From Bradyrhizobium canariense (lineage in GTDB: Bacteria > Pseudomonadota > Alphaproteobacteria > Rhizobiales > Xanthobacteraceae), in NCBI RefSeq assembly GCF_900105125.1, contig NZ_LT629750.1, positions 6,785,001-6,849,000 of the forward strand: a stretch of 64,000 nt of DNA, given 5' to 3'. Positions 34,971 through 44,043 of the stretch are shown here, one piece after another (the stretch's first letter is position 1; each line of letters starts with the position of its first letter). A program made the translations under genes and the position numbers. Under the pieces are notes generated by a model. That model saw only the letters and a program-made list of their open reading frames with translations. It did no database searches and was not told where the DNA came from.

Positions 34971-36068
34971 ATGAGCGTACAAGCGAGCAGAGCGGCCACC
35001 AAGCCGGCATTCGTCAAATCAGGAGCCGCAGGGGCCGCGGTATTTCCGGGCTCCGATAGTCGCAAGTACAATTACTTCGAACCCAGGGGCCGCAAGGCGA
35101 CCCACTACGAAGACATGACGGTCGATGTTCAGCCCGATCCCGAGCGCTATCTTTTGCAGGATTGGATCATCTCTTTCCCCGACGGAACGCCGACATATTG
35201 CAAGGACTGGACCGCGGCAAAGAGCTCCAACTGGCACAAATTCCGCGCCGTCGATCAGGAATGGGAACGCACGCATTACCAGCGCCAGTCGACGATTTGC
35301 GGCATGGTGCAGAACACCATCGAAAACGGCCGTAAATCCGGTGCGCCCGCTCGCTTCGACTCGGCCTGGGTGAAGATATTGCAGAACCATCTGGGCGCCT
35401 ACAAGCACGCCGAGTTTGGTCTTGGCACTTCGACCATGCAGGCGCAGCGCTACGGCTATACGCAGATGGTCAACAACGCGATCCTGACCAACTCTTCCTA
35501 CAAGCTGCGCTTCGCGCAGGATATCACGCTCTATCTGAGCGAGATCGGCCTCGACCTTCCGGGATTCGATATTTCCGCCGGCAAGCAGCACTGGCTGGAG
35601 GACCCGATCTGGCAGGGCGTGCGCAAATCAGTTGAATCGATCATGGGGTCAAACGACTATCTCGAGCAATATTTTGCGACCAATGTCGTGTTCGAGCCGC
35701 TGGTTGGCGAACTGTTCCGCTCCGGTTTCCTGATGCAGGCGGCCTCGGCGCAGAACGATTTCATCACCCCGGCCGTCGTTTCCGCGGCAGAGGCGGATTA
35801 TGAGCGCAATCTCGCCAACACCGTCGAGCTGTTCCACATCCTCGGTACCGACCCAACTCACGGGACGCAGAACATTGCGCTGTTCAACAAGTGGCTGGCA
35901 AAGCACGCCGAGCTTGCACTTGATGCCGCCAATCATCTGCAGCCGATCTGGTCGCAACCGCGCGTCAAGGTCGCGACATTCGGCGACGCCTTGGGGCACG
36001 CCAAGAACCGCATCAAAGGCATAGCCTCCGAGCTTGATCTGAAAGTTCCGGCCAATCTCGCATCATAA
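34971..36068 (+). CDS. mimC: Monooxygenase hydroxylase small (beta) subunit, MimC/PrmC-like
   Basis: A 365-residue ferritin-like beta subunit without metal ligands, expected to pair with the large subunit in an (alpha-beta)2 hydroxylase. Typical features are RKYNYFEPRGRKATHYEDMT near residue 30 (cited by its parts), WERTHYQRQSTI and a long helical C-terminal half with AQNDFITPAVVSAAEADYERN. GGGAGC lies before the ATG. It is followed by the coupling-protein gene after 41 bases. Confidence 0.93.
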   Translation: MSVQASRAATKPAFVKSGAAGAAVFPGSDSRKYNYFEPRGRKATHYEDMTVDVQPDPERYLLQDWIISFPDGTPTYCKDWTAAKSSNWHKFRAVDQEWERTHYQRQSTICGMVQNTIENGRKSGAPARFDSAWVKILQNHLGAYKHAEFGLGTSTMQAQRYGYTQMVNNAILTNSSYKLRFAQDITLYLSEIGLDLPGFDISAGKQHWLEDPIWQGVRKSVESIMGSNDYLEQYFATNVVFEPLVGELFRSGFLMQAASAQNDFITPAVVSAAEADYERNLANTVELFHILGTDPTHGTQNIALFNKWLAKHAELALDAANHLQPIWSQPRVKVATFGDALGHAKNRIKGIASELDLKVPANLAS

Positions 36069-36109
36069 CCCGATCCTGCGCCCCTAACCCAACCCTTCAG
36101 GAGACAGCC

Positions 36110-36466
36110 ATGCTTCAAGAGAACGACAACATCTTCAAATCGATGAAGGACATTACCTTCGAGGATACGGTTTCGCACCAATGCGGAGTCACGATGAACG
36201 ACAGTGTCGAGGCACGCGCGATCGCTGACGTCATGAGCCGCCACGATCACATCAGGGTGACCTACATGCCGGCCATGATCCGCATCGACGGCGACGGCAA
36301 GATGGAATTCAAGATGGATGAAATTTCGGAGGAGCTTGGTCGCGTCATGACTCCGCATCTCTTCGAGATTTCAACCTCGACGCATTACGGCCGCATGGTC
36401 ATGACGGATGATAACACGGTCATGCTGTTCGGCGACATGAACGAGATGATGAAATACATCGTTTGA
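36110..36466 (+). CDS. mimD: Monooxygenase coupling/effector protein, MmoB/DmpM family, MimD/PrmD-like
   Basis: A 118-residue small protein of the MmoB/DmpM fold with the motif NDSVEARAIADVMSRHDHI and the sheet region VTYMPAMIRIDGDGKMEF. Coupling proteins bind the hydroxylase and control oxygen and substrate access to the diiron site. AGGAG lies seven bases upstream of its ATG. A very stable palindrome (36484-36511) follows the gene. Confidence 0.93.
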   Translation: MLQENDNIFKSMKDITFEDTVSHQCGVTMNDSVEARAIADVMSRHDHIRVTYMPAMIRIDGDGKMEFKMDEISEELGRVMTPHLFEISTSTHYGRMVMTDDNTVMLFGDMNEMMKYIV

Positions 36467-36483
36467 AGATCGCTGCGAACAAT

Positions 36484-36511
36484 GCCTGGCCGGCGCGCGC
36501 GCCGGCCAGGC
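36484..36511. repeat. 28-bp perfect palindrome after the coupling-protein gene
   Basis: A perfect GC palindrome: left half GCCTGGCCGGCGCG, right half its reverse complement. It would form a very stable RNA hairpin between the coupling-protein and amidohydrolase genes, without a T-run. It may protect the 5' part of the mRNA from 3' decay or slow entry into the accessory half of the operon. Confidence 0.6.
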
Positions 36512-36575
36512 CAATCCGGCTACGCCGATGGCGAGCCTCATAACACTCAATCCGAGCGGGAGCAGGAGAAACGCC

Positions 36576-37619
36576 ATGTACAGGACAGCCAAGGGTGAAG
36601 AAATTTTCGTGATCGACGGGCATACCCATTTTTGGGACGGAAGCCCGGCCAACCAGAAGAATATCCACGGCAAGCAATTCATCGAATGCTTCTATGCGTA
36701 CCACTCAAATCTCAGTCCGCCTTCGGAGAAGTGGGAGAAGGAGAAGTTCGAAAAATACGATGCCAAGACGATGTTCGACGATCTGTTCGTGACCGGCTAC
36801 GACGACATGGCGATTCTGCAGCCGACCTATCTCACCGATTTCTACAAGAACGGTTTCAATACGACCGAGCGCAATGCGGCAATGAAGAAGAGCCACCCGG
36901 ATCGTTTCATCCTGAACGGCGCCTTCGATCCACGCGACGGCACCAAGGGCCTGGAAGATTTGCATGCCCTGTCCGAAAAGCACAAGCTCAAGGGCGTCAA
37001 GCTCTACACCGCCGAATGGCGCGGCGAATCCAAGGGCTACAAGCTGAGCGACAAGGCGTCCTACAAATATCTCGAGGCGGCGCAAAAGCTCGGGATCAAG
37101 AATGTCCACGTCCACAAGGGACCGACCATTATTCCGCTTAACCGCGATGCGTTCGACGTGGCCGACATTGATGACGTGGCCACCTCGTTCCAGGATTTGA
37201 ACTTCATTGTCGAGCATTGCGGCCTGCCGCGTCTCGACGATTTCTGCTGGATCGCGACCCAGGAAACCAATGTCTATGCGGGTCTGGCGGTGGCGTTGCC
37301 CTTCATCCACACGCGTCCGGGGTATTTCGCCCACGTCATTTCGGAGCTGTTGTTCTGGGTCGGGCCGGACAAGATCCTCTACGGCAGCGACTACGGCATC
37401 TGGACGCCGAAATGGCTGATCGACAAGTTCATGGCGTTCGAAATTCCCGCTGACGTCACCAAGGAAACCGGTTCGGTTTTGTCGATGGAGACGAAGACCA
37501 AGATTCTGGGCCTCAATGCGGCACGTCTCTACGGCATTGATGTCGAAGCCCAGAAGAAGAAGATCAGGGCGGGCGGGGGTTATGCCCACTTGCCCGAAGC
37601 CGTCCACGCGCCGAGGTGA
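36576..37619 (+). CDS. Amidohydrolase family protein in the monooxygenase operon
   Basis: A 347-residue amidohydrolase_2 (ACMSD-like) protein. Possible metal and active-site residues lie in DGHTHFWDG (His 16 and 18), NVHVHKG, VEHCGLPRLDD and the late YGSDYGIW. An orthologous gene commonly follows the coupling-protein gene in Mim-type clusters, where its role is not firmly set; hydrolysis of a product or help with hydroxylase maturation are both possible. AGGAG before the ATG at 36576 marks the start. Its stop overlaps a possible GTG start of the next gene. Confidence 0.87.
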   Translation: MYRTAKGEEIFVIDGHTHFWDGSPANQKNIHGKQFIECFYAYHSNLSPPSEKWEKEKFEKYDAKTMFDDLFVTGYDDMAILQPTYLTDFYKNGFNTTERNAAMKKSHPDRFILNGAFDPRDGTKGLEDLHALSEKHKLKGVKLYTAEWRGESKGYKLSDKASYKYLEAAQKLGIKNVHVHKGPTIIPLNRDAFDVADIDDVATSFQDLNFIVEHCGLPRLDDFCWIATQETNVYAGLAVALPFIHTRPGYFAHVISELLFWVGPDKILYGSDYGIWTPKWLIDKFMAFEIPADVTKETGSVLSMETKTKILGLNAARLYGIDVEAQKKKIRAGGGYAHLPEAVHAPR

Positions 37620-37624
37620 TCGCC

Positions 37625-38425
37625 ATGAATGGTGGCGCCGAAGAGGCCGACCGGTCGCGCAACCGGCAGATCCATGACAAGCAAGCCGAAGTTTTGGCCT
37701 GCCTGCAAGACGTGATGGATCCGGAACTCGACGAGTCCGTAACCGACTTGAATTTCGTCACGAAAGCCGATGTGGATTCGAACAACCGGGTTCACATCGA
37801 ATTCCGTCTGCCGACCTATTGGTGCGCCGCGAATTTCTCGTTCCTGATGGCGGATGACATGCGCCGTGCTGTGAACGCGCTGGACTGGGTCGAAGGCGTC
37901 AGCGTGGTACTGGGCGAGCACATGTATGCGGATAGGATCAATGCCGGCCTCGCCAGGGGGCTGTCGTTTCAGGAGACCTTCGGCGCGGAGGCCGATGGCG
38001 ACCTGGATGATCTGCGTCAGACGTTTCTCGTCAAGGCGTTCCAGCGCCGGCAGGTCGCGTTGCTCAATCATCTCGTCGGGGCGGGTCACGCGCCCGAAAC
38101 GATCGTGAGTCTGACGCTGGCGGAGCTCGGTTGCCTGCCGGTCGATGATGACGGTGCAAAACTGGTGCGGCGTTATCTTGAACGGCGCGCCGTCGCCGGG
38201 CCGCCAGGGGCTGATGTGCCGGCTTTCGTTGACGCAACGGGAGCGCGGTTGAAAACCGACGGCTTCGCTGCCTACGTTTCGGGCCTGCGGCGCGTCGGCA
38301 TCAATGCCGAATTCAACGGCGCACTTTGCCGCGGTCTGCTTGCCGTGCGCTTCGATCTTGAAACGCCGTTCGTGCCTAAATCGAAAGCTTCGCCGGGATC
38401 ATCGGATACGCAACACGTGCCCTGA
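37625..38425 (+). CDS. DUF59 / MIP18 family (iron-sulfur assembly-like) protein
   Basis: About 266 residues. The first half is a DUF59 domain with DVMDPELDESVTDLNFVTKA and the cysteine loop LPTYWCAANFSF. The family includes PaaD and SufT, which help install metal clusters in oxygenases and other proteins. The second half, from about residue 120, has no recognised domain. ATG at 37625 follows GAGG; GTG at 37616 is an alternative coupled to the amidohydrolase stop. Presence in this operon suggests a metal-insertion or folding helper for the diiron hydroxylase. Confidence 0.8.
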   Translation: MNGGAEEADRSRNRQIHDKQAEVLACLQDVMDPELDESVTDLNFVTKADVDSNNRVHIEFRLPTYWCAANFSFLMADDMRRAVNALDWVEGVSVVLGEHMYADRINAGLARGLSFQETFGAEADGDLDDLRQTFLVKAFQRRQVALLNHLVGAGHAPETIVSLTLAELGCLPVDDDGAKLVRRYLERRAVAGPPGADVPAFVDATGARLKTDGFAAYVSGLRRVGINAEFNGALCRGLLAVRFDLETPFVPKSKASPGSSDTQHVP

Positions 38426-38490
38426 TGCCGGAGCGCCAGATCGAGATGAATTCGAGTAAGACGACCCCGTCGTAAAGTTGAGGATATCCA

Positions 38491-40119
38491 ATGCCGAAAA
38501 TCATGCTGCACGATGAAGCCGCGCGGGCCGCGCTGGGCAGGGGCGTCGCCAAACTCGCCAAAGCGGTGCGTGGCACGCTGGGTCCGAAGGGCATGAACGC
38601 GATCATGGATCGACCGATCGGTACGCCGATCGTGTCGCGCGATGGCGTCAGCATCGCCAGCGAGATCGAGCTTGAATGCCCATTCGAGAATATGGGCGCG
38701 CAGGTGCTGCGGGAAGTTTCGAAGCAGACCAATGACGAGGCAGGCGACGGCACCACCACCGCCACGGTCCTCGCCGACGTGCTTGTGCAGGAAGGCCTGA
38801 AGTGCCTGGCCGCTGGCGCCAACCCGGTCGAACTGGTCGAAGGGCTCGAACTCGCAGTCATCGAGACTATTGCCGCGCTGAAGCGCTCGGCCAAACCCCT
38901 GCAGGGCTCCGCCGGTCTGCGTGCCGTCGCAAGCATTGCCGCCAATGACGCGGCGCTTGGAGAAATGGTAGCCGAAGCCTTCGAGCGAGCCGGCAATCAC
39001 GGGATTGTCGCGGTGGAATTTGGCAATACGGTTGAGACGACGCTGGAGATCGTCGAAGGCATGGCCTTCGAGCGCGGCTATCTCTCGCATCACATGGTCA
39101 CGGATGTCGAGAAAATGCAGGTCGTTCTCGACAATCCGTTCATCCTGATGACGGATCATAAAATTCAGACCGGTGATCAACTGGCCGGTGTGATCTCGCT
39201 GATTGAAAAGAGCGGTCGGCCCTTGCTGATCATCGCCGAAGAAGTGGCGCCGCCCGTGATCATGCAGCTCTTGGCGCGCCGGGAGAAAACCAATTTCAAG
39301 GTGGCCGCGATCCATCCGCCTGAATTCGGCCATTGGCGCAAGGCGATGCTGGAGGACATCGCGATCACTACCGGAGGTCGCGTGATTTCGGTCGATCTCG
39401 GCGGCAGGCTCGAAAAGGCGGAACTGCATGATCTCGGCTCCGCGCGCCAGGTGCGGATTTCGGCCTCGAAGACGCTGATCACGGCGGGAGGCGGCGATCA
39501 AAAAAAGATCGCCGCGCGCCGCGAGCAGGTCATGCGCCAATATGATGCCGCGCCCGAAAATATCGAGCGGGACAAGTTCCAGGAACGAATCGCAAAACTC
39601 TCCGGCGGCACCGCGATGATCCTTGCCGGCGGCGCCACGCCGGTCGAGCAGAAGCGCCGCACCCAGCTGATCGAGGATGCGATCAACGCCACCCGGGCAG
39701 CGATCGAAGAGGGGATCGTGCCGGGAGGCGGACTGGCGTTACTCAAGACCGCTCCGAAACTTGACGAGATGATCGATGGGTTGAGCGGCGGCGCCAGGCA
39801 GGGTGCCGAGCTGCTTCAACGTGCGCTCAGCCGGCCGCTTTTCTACATTGCCGCCAATGCAGGCTTGAACGGTGAGGCCGAGGTTACGAGGGTTGCAAAA
39901 GGTGCGAACGGCCATGGGCTCGACGCACGCAACGGCGCATCTGTCGATCTCATCGAGGCCGGTATCATCGATCCGGTCAAGGTCTGCTACAGCGCGGTTC
40001 GCAATGCGGCCTCCGTCGCCGGCCTGATCCTGACGACGCAAACGTTGATCGCCAAGAAGCCGGACGACTACGATCCGACGGCTGGGCCCGCCTATGGCGG
40101 CGGCGCCGAGCTGCTTTGA
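38491..40119 (+). CDS. GroEL-like chaperonin dedicated to the monooxygenase (MimG-like)
   Basis: A 542-residue group I chaperonin. ATP-binding and hydrolysis motifs are intact: RGTLGPKGMN, DEAGDGTTTATVLA and the Asp in IEDAINATRAAIEEGIVPGGG. It lacks the GGM-repeat C-terminal tail of housekeeping GroEL; the end reads AGPAYGGGAELL. No groES or CIRCE element adjoins. In mycobacteria the chaperonin MimG next to mimABCD is needed to fold the hydroxylase, and this gene holds the same position. The gap to the convergent activator is 69 bases. Confidence 0.9.
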   Translation: MPKIMLHDEAARAALGRGVAKLAKAVRGTLGPKGMNAIMDRPIGTPIVSRDGVSIASEIELECPFENMGAQVLREVSKQTNDEAGDGTTTATVLADVLVQEGLKCLAAGANPVELVEGLELAVIETIAALKRSAKPLQGSAGLRAVASIAANDAALGEMVAEAFERAGNHGIVAVEFGNTVETTLEIVEGMAFERGYLSHHMVTDVEKMQVVLDNPFILMTDHKIQTGDQLAGVISLIEKSGRPLLIIAEEVAPPVIMQLLARREKTNFKVAAIHPPEFGHWRKAMLEDIAITTGGRVISVDLGGRLEKAELHDLGSARQVRISASKTLITAGGGDQKKIAARREQVMRQYDAAPENIERDKFQERIAKLSGGTAMILAGGATPVEQKRRTQLIEDAINATRAAIEEGIVPGGGLALLKTAPKLDEMIDGLSGGARQGAELLQRALSRPLFYIAANAGLNGEAEVTRVAKGANGHGLDARNGASVDLIEAGIIDPVKVCYSAVRNAASVAGLILTTQTLIAKKPDDYDPTAGPAYGGGAELL

Positions 40120-40170
40120 TCGCCGGAGCAGCAAAGCGGATTGTCGTCGCGAAACGGAACCGATGACACT

Positions 40171-40186
40171 TGCGAGCTATCTCGCA
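40171..40186. terminator. Weak convergent hairpin after the chaperonin gene
   Basis: TGCGAG-CTAT-CTCGCA forms a six-pair stem between the chaperonin gene and the convergent activator gene. On the plus strand a run of seven T follows 11 bases later (40198-40204), inside the activator's 3' end, too far for a classical terminator. It is the only candidate for ending the operon seen here. Confidence 0.3.
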
Positions 40187-40188
40187 GG

Positions 40189-42129
40189 TCACCTCGGCTT
40201 TTTTTCTCCGAGGGCCCGGTAGATGGTGTTTCTTGAAACGCCGAGACGCCGCGCAGTTTCGCTGATGTTTCCGGCGGTCTCGGCATAGACCACGAGGATC
40301 CGGGCCCGCTGGATATCGTGCAGCGATCCCGGCGCCGTTGGCGGGGCCTTATCGATCATGGCCTGCACGCCGGCCTCGTCGATCAAGCCGCCGGTAGCGG
40401 CGAGCGTGAAGCGCGCCAGCATATTGCGCAGTTCGCGAATGTTGCCGGGCCAGGGACGCGCGGCGAGATGCGCGATGGTTGCCGGCGTGATTTCGCAATT
40501 TGGATCGATCGCGCCAAGCAGATGGCGAACGATGGCGTCGAAGTCGTTGCGATCACGCAGTCTCGGCAGCGTCACCTCGAGCGTATTGAGGCGATAGAGT
40601 AGGTCGGACCGAAAGCGTCCTTCGGCAATGGCCTTGTCAAGGCTGGCGTTGGTGGCGGAGATGAGAAAGACATCGACCTTCGATCTGACGCCGCCGACGG
40701 GGCGCACGGTCCAGTCATCAAGCAGGCGCAGAAGCACGGCCTGCAGCGCGACCGGCATGTCGCCGATCTCGTCAAGGAAGAGCGTGCCGCCGTCGGCCTC
40801 CTTGACGAGTCCGATGGCGCCGTCGCGCCGGGCCCCGGTGAATGCGCCTTCGGCATAGCCGAACAGTTCGGCCTCGATCAGACTTTCGGGAAGCGCGGCG
40901 CAATTGACGGGGACGAAGGCGCCGGTCCTGCCGCTGGCGGCGTGGGCGTGGCGGGCGAGCTGTTCCTTGCCGGTACCGGTCTCACCGCGGATCAGGATCG
41001 GCATCTTGCGTGCCGCCGCCGTCTCGACCTGACGGACAATGGCGCGAACCGCCGGATCGCGGGCGACGAAGCTGGAGGCCGTGCGCCGAACGTTATCGGC
41101 GAGATGTTGAGGTCCCGGCGTCAAATCTTTCCGGGGATGTGACGGACTTGCGGTCTCGCGGCGTTCAAAGGCGGGTTTCAAATGCTGGGCTTCGCGGTCC
41201 GCAAGGGGTGAGCGCCGCCGTGCATGCAGCACCACGATGGCGCCGATGCCGGAGCTTTCGTTGGCGACCAGATCGAAGCTCGCGTTCGGAAGCAGTTCCC
41301 TCAATTTGACCGGCCATTCATCGAAGGGAAGCGCTTTTAAAAAGCGGGTTGGTACGCCGTCGCGAACGCCGTGACGGTCATTCTGGAGCATATTCAGCGC
41401 GCGCTCGGTGGCGTGGAGGATTACGCCGCGACGGTCGAGCACGATGCACTCGTCGCTCGCCCACAGCGATCTCTTGGCGAGAAAGCGGCACAGTAATTCT
41501 TCGTGTTCCTGTCGTATTAATTGCGCCAACACGCTTTCCACGTGATGACCGACAGAAACCGCCAAAGCGAGGCTTTGCGGGTTGAACGTGCTGGCGGGGC
41601 CCGAGATATCCACCACGCCCAGCAGTTCGCCATCGGTGGGATCGTGAACCGGAACGGCAGCGCAGGTCCAGCGCTGCACCTTCGAGCAAAAATGCTCCGC
41701 CCCGCGGATCTGGACGGGTTTCGATTCCGCTATCGCTGCGCCGATCGCGTTGGTGCCGATGTCGGCCTCGCTCCATCGCCCTCCATGTTCCAGATGAACC
41801 GCGCGACCGGCGTCGATGACCCTGTCGTCGCCCTGGGTATCGATGATCAACCCGCTGGGATCGGTGAGGATCATGATTGAACTCGCATCGCTCAGAAATG
41901 TTTTCGAATTCTCGAGCGCGCAGTGAGCGGCATGACGGAGCGAAGCGTTCTTGGAACGGTGACGAAACAGTTCGGCGTCTGCAACAAGCGGTGCCCGCGC
42001 ACGGTCGATCGTGACCCGATGGTTTTTGGATCTCTGCCACGATGCGGCGACCGACGATCTCAAATCGGATGATAAAGCTCCGCGCTCGACGAACTTCTCC
42101 CAAGCGGCCAGCACGTCTCGTTGGTCCAT
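40189..42129 (-). CDS. Sigma-54-dependent activator, AcoR type (second paralogue)
   Basis: A 646-residue activator: N-terminal sensor with GAF-type stretches (ILTDPSGLIIDTQGDDRVID, WSEADIGTNAIGAAI), a PAS-like region, AAA+ core (GETGTGKEQLARHAHAASG, GAFTGA, LFLDEIGDMPVAL) and Fis helix-turn-helix (TARRLGVSRNTIYRAL). GGAGGA precedes the ATG at 42129. Core and DNA-binding helices closely match the other activator (27984-29867), while the sensor part differs. It is convergent to the chaperonin gene, so it encloses the operon from the far end. It may bind the same upstream sites and respond to another inducer. Confidence 0.93.
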   Translation of the reverse strand: MDQRDVLAAWEKFVERGALSSDLRSSVAASWQRSKNHRVTIDRARAPLVADAELFRHRSKNASLRHAAHCALENSKTFLSDASSIMILTDPSGLIIDTQGDDRVIDAGRAVHLEHGGRWSEADIGTNAIGAAIAESKPVQIRGAEHFCSKVQRWTCAAVPVHDPTDGELLGVVDISGPASTFNPQSLALAVSVGHHVESVLAQLIRQEHEELLCRFLAKRSLWASDECIVLDRRGVILHATERALNMLQNDRHGVRDGVPTRFLKALPFDEWPVKLRELLPNASFDLVANESSGIGAIVVLHARRRSPLADREAQHLKPAFERRETASPSHPRKDLTPGPQHLADNVRRTASSFVARDPAVRAIVRQVETAAARKMPILIRGETGTGKEQLARHAHAASGRTGAFVPVNCAALPESLIEAELFGYAEGAFTGARRDGAIGLVKEADGGTLFLDEIGDMPVALQAVLLRLLDDWTVRPVGGVRSKVDVFLISATNASLDKAIAEGRFRSDLLYRLNTLEVTLPRLRDRNDFDAIVRHLLGAIDPNCEITPATIAHLAARPWPGNIRELRNMLARFTLAATGGLIDEAGVQAMIDKAPPTAPGSLHDIQRARILVVYAETAGNISETARRLGVSRNTIYRALGEKKPR

Positions 42130-42681
42130 CCCGGCTCCTCCGAGGTGAAAAAAGTTCGAGACCCGCACGCTGGGGCCTCGTGATCGATCACCTGAGTGCG
42201 GGCTGCTTGCTCGCCATCGCCGCTTCCGTCACTCCAAGCGCGACGTCAAAAACCCTTCCAGGCACCCGGACGGCGGCGGCCTGTATCGAGTCGAATACCT
42301 GTCACGCATGTTCGTGAGGACGGCGGCGCCATCCAATCAAACAACCCATCCAGCGTTCACTTCCCAGACGTCACATGCGGTTCTTCGCGCCCGCTGACGG
42401 GCGCAGCCTATCCTTCTTGGCTAATTCGCGCAAAGGGGGAGTCCGGTGGTCCGGAACCTTCTGTTCGTCGGCCGGATTTGATCGGTGCAGCGCAGCATCC
42501 GGGGTTTGAGCGGCGCGTAGTGGCCCAGCAGCCCTTCAATTCGATCGCGAAACAGCCCGCTACCACGTCGTGTGGCGAGCGGACGGCTTGATTGCGGCGC
42601 AATCAAACCGATCGGCGCAACGTGGGCGTCAATTGGCGAAAAGAAGCGCAGTGAAAATACTTTTCGGGTCCGGGCTCCGGC
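42130..42681. other. Intergenic region with no supported gene
   Basis: Between the second activator and a small exported protein nothing reads as a conserved gene. One inverted repeat, TTGATTGC-GGC-GCAATCAA (42588-42606), is present, without a T-run. It lies in the 3' flank of the small minus-strand gene at 42682. Confidence 0.4.
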
Positions 42682-42990
42682 TCAACAACCCCGGCAGATC
42701 GACCCGATCATCTTGTCGACCTTCGCTTCTTCGCGGTCGATGGCAGGATTGGTGCCAAGCAATGGTCCTTTCATCGGACCATTGCCGATGCCGGATGACG
42801 GAAGCGCCGTGCCCAGCGAGTTGGTGCCAGGCGCAGCGGCGCTGGTGCCAAAGGCGCCGCCAGTTACAGACATATGCGACCCCATACCACCTACGGACAT
42901 ATGCGATCCCATGCCACCGCCCCGTGCAAACGCGGTGGTGGTCGAAAGGCCAACGCAAAGGGCGACGCAAACAACGGAAAGCTTTTTCAT
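42682..42990 (-). CDS. Small exported Gly/Ser-rich protein with tandem repeat
   Basis: A 102-residue protein with a Sec signal peptide (MKKLSVVCVALCVGLSTTTAFA). The mature part begins RGGG and has two copies of GGMGSHMSV in tandem, followed by a Gly/Pro/Ser-rich linker and a charged end, REEAKVDKMIGSICRGC, with two cysteines. GAGGGAG is seven bases before the ATG. Similar short exported proteins are frequent in Bradyrhizobium-like genomes and have no known role. The paired cysteines could form a disulfide in the periplasm. Confidence 0.62.
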   Translation of the reverse strand: MKKLSVVCVALCVGLSTTTAFARGGGMGSHMSVGGMGSHMSVTGGAFGTSAAAPGTNSLGTALPSSGIGNGPMKGPLLGTNPAIDREEAKVDKMIGSICRGC

Positions 42991-44043
42991 GCCGAGACTC
43001 CCTCGAACACGCGATCACCGTGACGGTTGATCGCCAACACGCATGCATCCGATGTAGGTTCGCAATCCGCCGACACCATTAAATTGAATTTTATTCGGTG
43101 CTGCGGTCTCGGTCACGTTTTGCAAATCGTGGATATGCGTCCCGGCGGCGAGGACACGCACGTTTTGAACATTGTGCTCAAAGCGAACAACGCCGCCCGA
43201 GCGGAGTATGATCGCCCGGCGGTGCTGGTAATCCCGGGCTGGATCTCAAATCACCAGCAGCCTAACCCGGCTGGCGATATGCCAAGGCCGTGCGACGAGG
43301 AACAGCCTCGAACTCTAAAACAGAATTTAATAGGACTGGCGGATTGCTGAACCAATATGGACATGGTGCCGGCTCTCCCATCCGGCACTCCTCCCTGCCA
43401 AACTTCGGTCCAGCTGCCCAGGCTTGCTGGGCCGTTTCTTTGGCGCCGTTCGCAGGGCGTGTATCCACGGTGCCGCCCGTGCACACGATCATGCCGACCG
43501 AGAAGCGCGACACCGCGTCTTACGAGTGGGTGCATCCGGACGACGCGCCGTGAGCGCGGCTCGATCAGTAGTCCTTAGGACAAGCCGCGGCGCGTCGGGA
43601 TAGAGCGGCTCGCCGCGAGCATTCACGTACCAACGGCTGCGCAGGAAGATGCTTTCCATCAGGAAAGGGTACTCCTTCGGCGCCAGCCCATGCAGCGGCT
43701 CGATCGCGCGCGCGGCAATGCCTGGGAATTTGAGCCTGTAGATTTTGCCAACCTTCATCATGGCGCGGACTATTCGCCCAAAAAAGCGCTTTGTGAATGC
43801 CCCGGGCGAACAACAAAAGCGGCGTTTTTCGTGAACTATCGTCAAAAGGTCCGCCGTCACCGATCGCGCGCGACCTTATGGGTCCGCCCGGTTCACGCTG
43901 GCGGGTTTTCAACGATGGAAGGCGATCGAGGCTCTGCGAGCAGTGAACAGCTTGGAGGCCTCGATTGCGCTTAAACAAGGTTTTAATTGAACGCGCAAAC
44001 AGACATTCCCACTTCTCGCTTATCTAAACGAGAAGGACACATC
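42991..44043. other. Gene-poor region, possibly degraded
   Basis: Over one kilobase without a gene that can be supported. Several open frames exist on both strands but lack ribosome-binding sites and recognisable domains. The best, on the minus strand at 43489-43761, opens MMKVGKIYRLKFPGIAARAI but ends in an Arg/Thr-rich run that looks out of frame. Together with the preceding gap this may be eroded accessory DNA. Confidence 0.35.

Noticed and set aside
38272..39540. 422-codon minus-strand open frame opposite the chaperonin gene
   Set aside because: The plus strand has all GroEL ATPase motifs; the antisense frame has none of any family.
42361..42606. Possible group II intron or IS end after the second activator
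   Set aside because: ATGCGGTTCT-like bases and an inverted repeat suggested it, but no domain V fold, reverse transcriptase, transposase or target duplication could be found.
43489..43860. Minus-strand frame opening with MTADLL or MMKVGKIYRLKF
   Set aside because: No ribosome-binding site, an out-of-frame-looking Arg/Thr-rich end and no family; possible remnant only.
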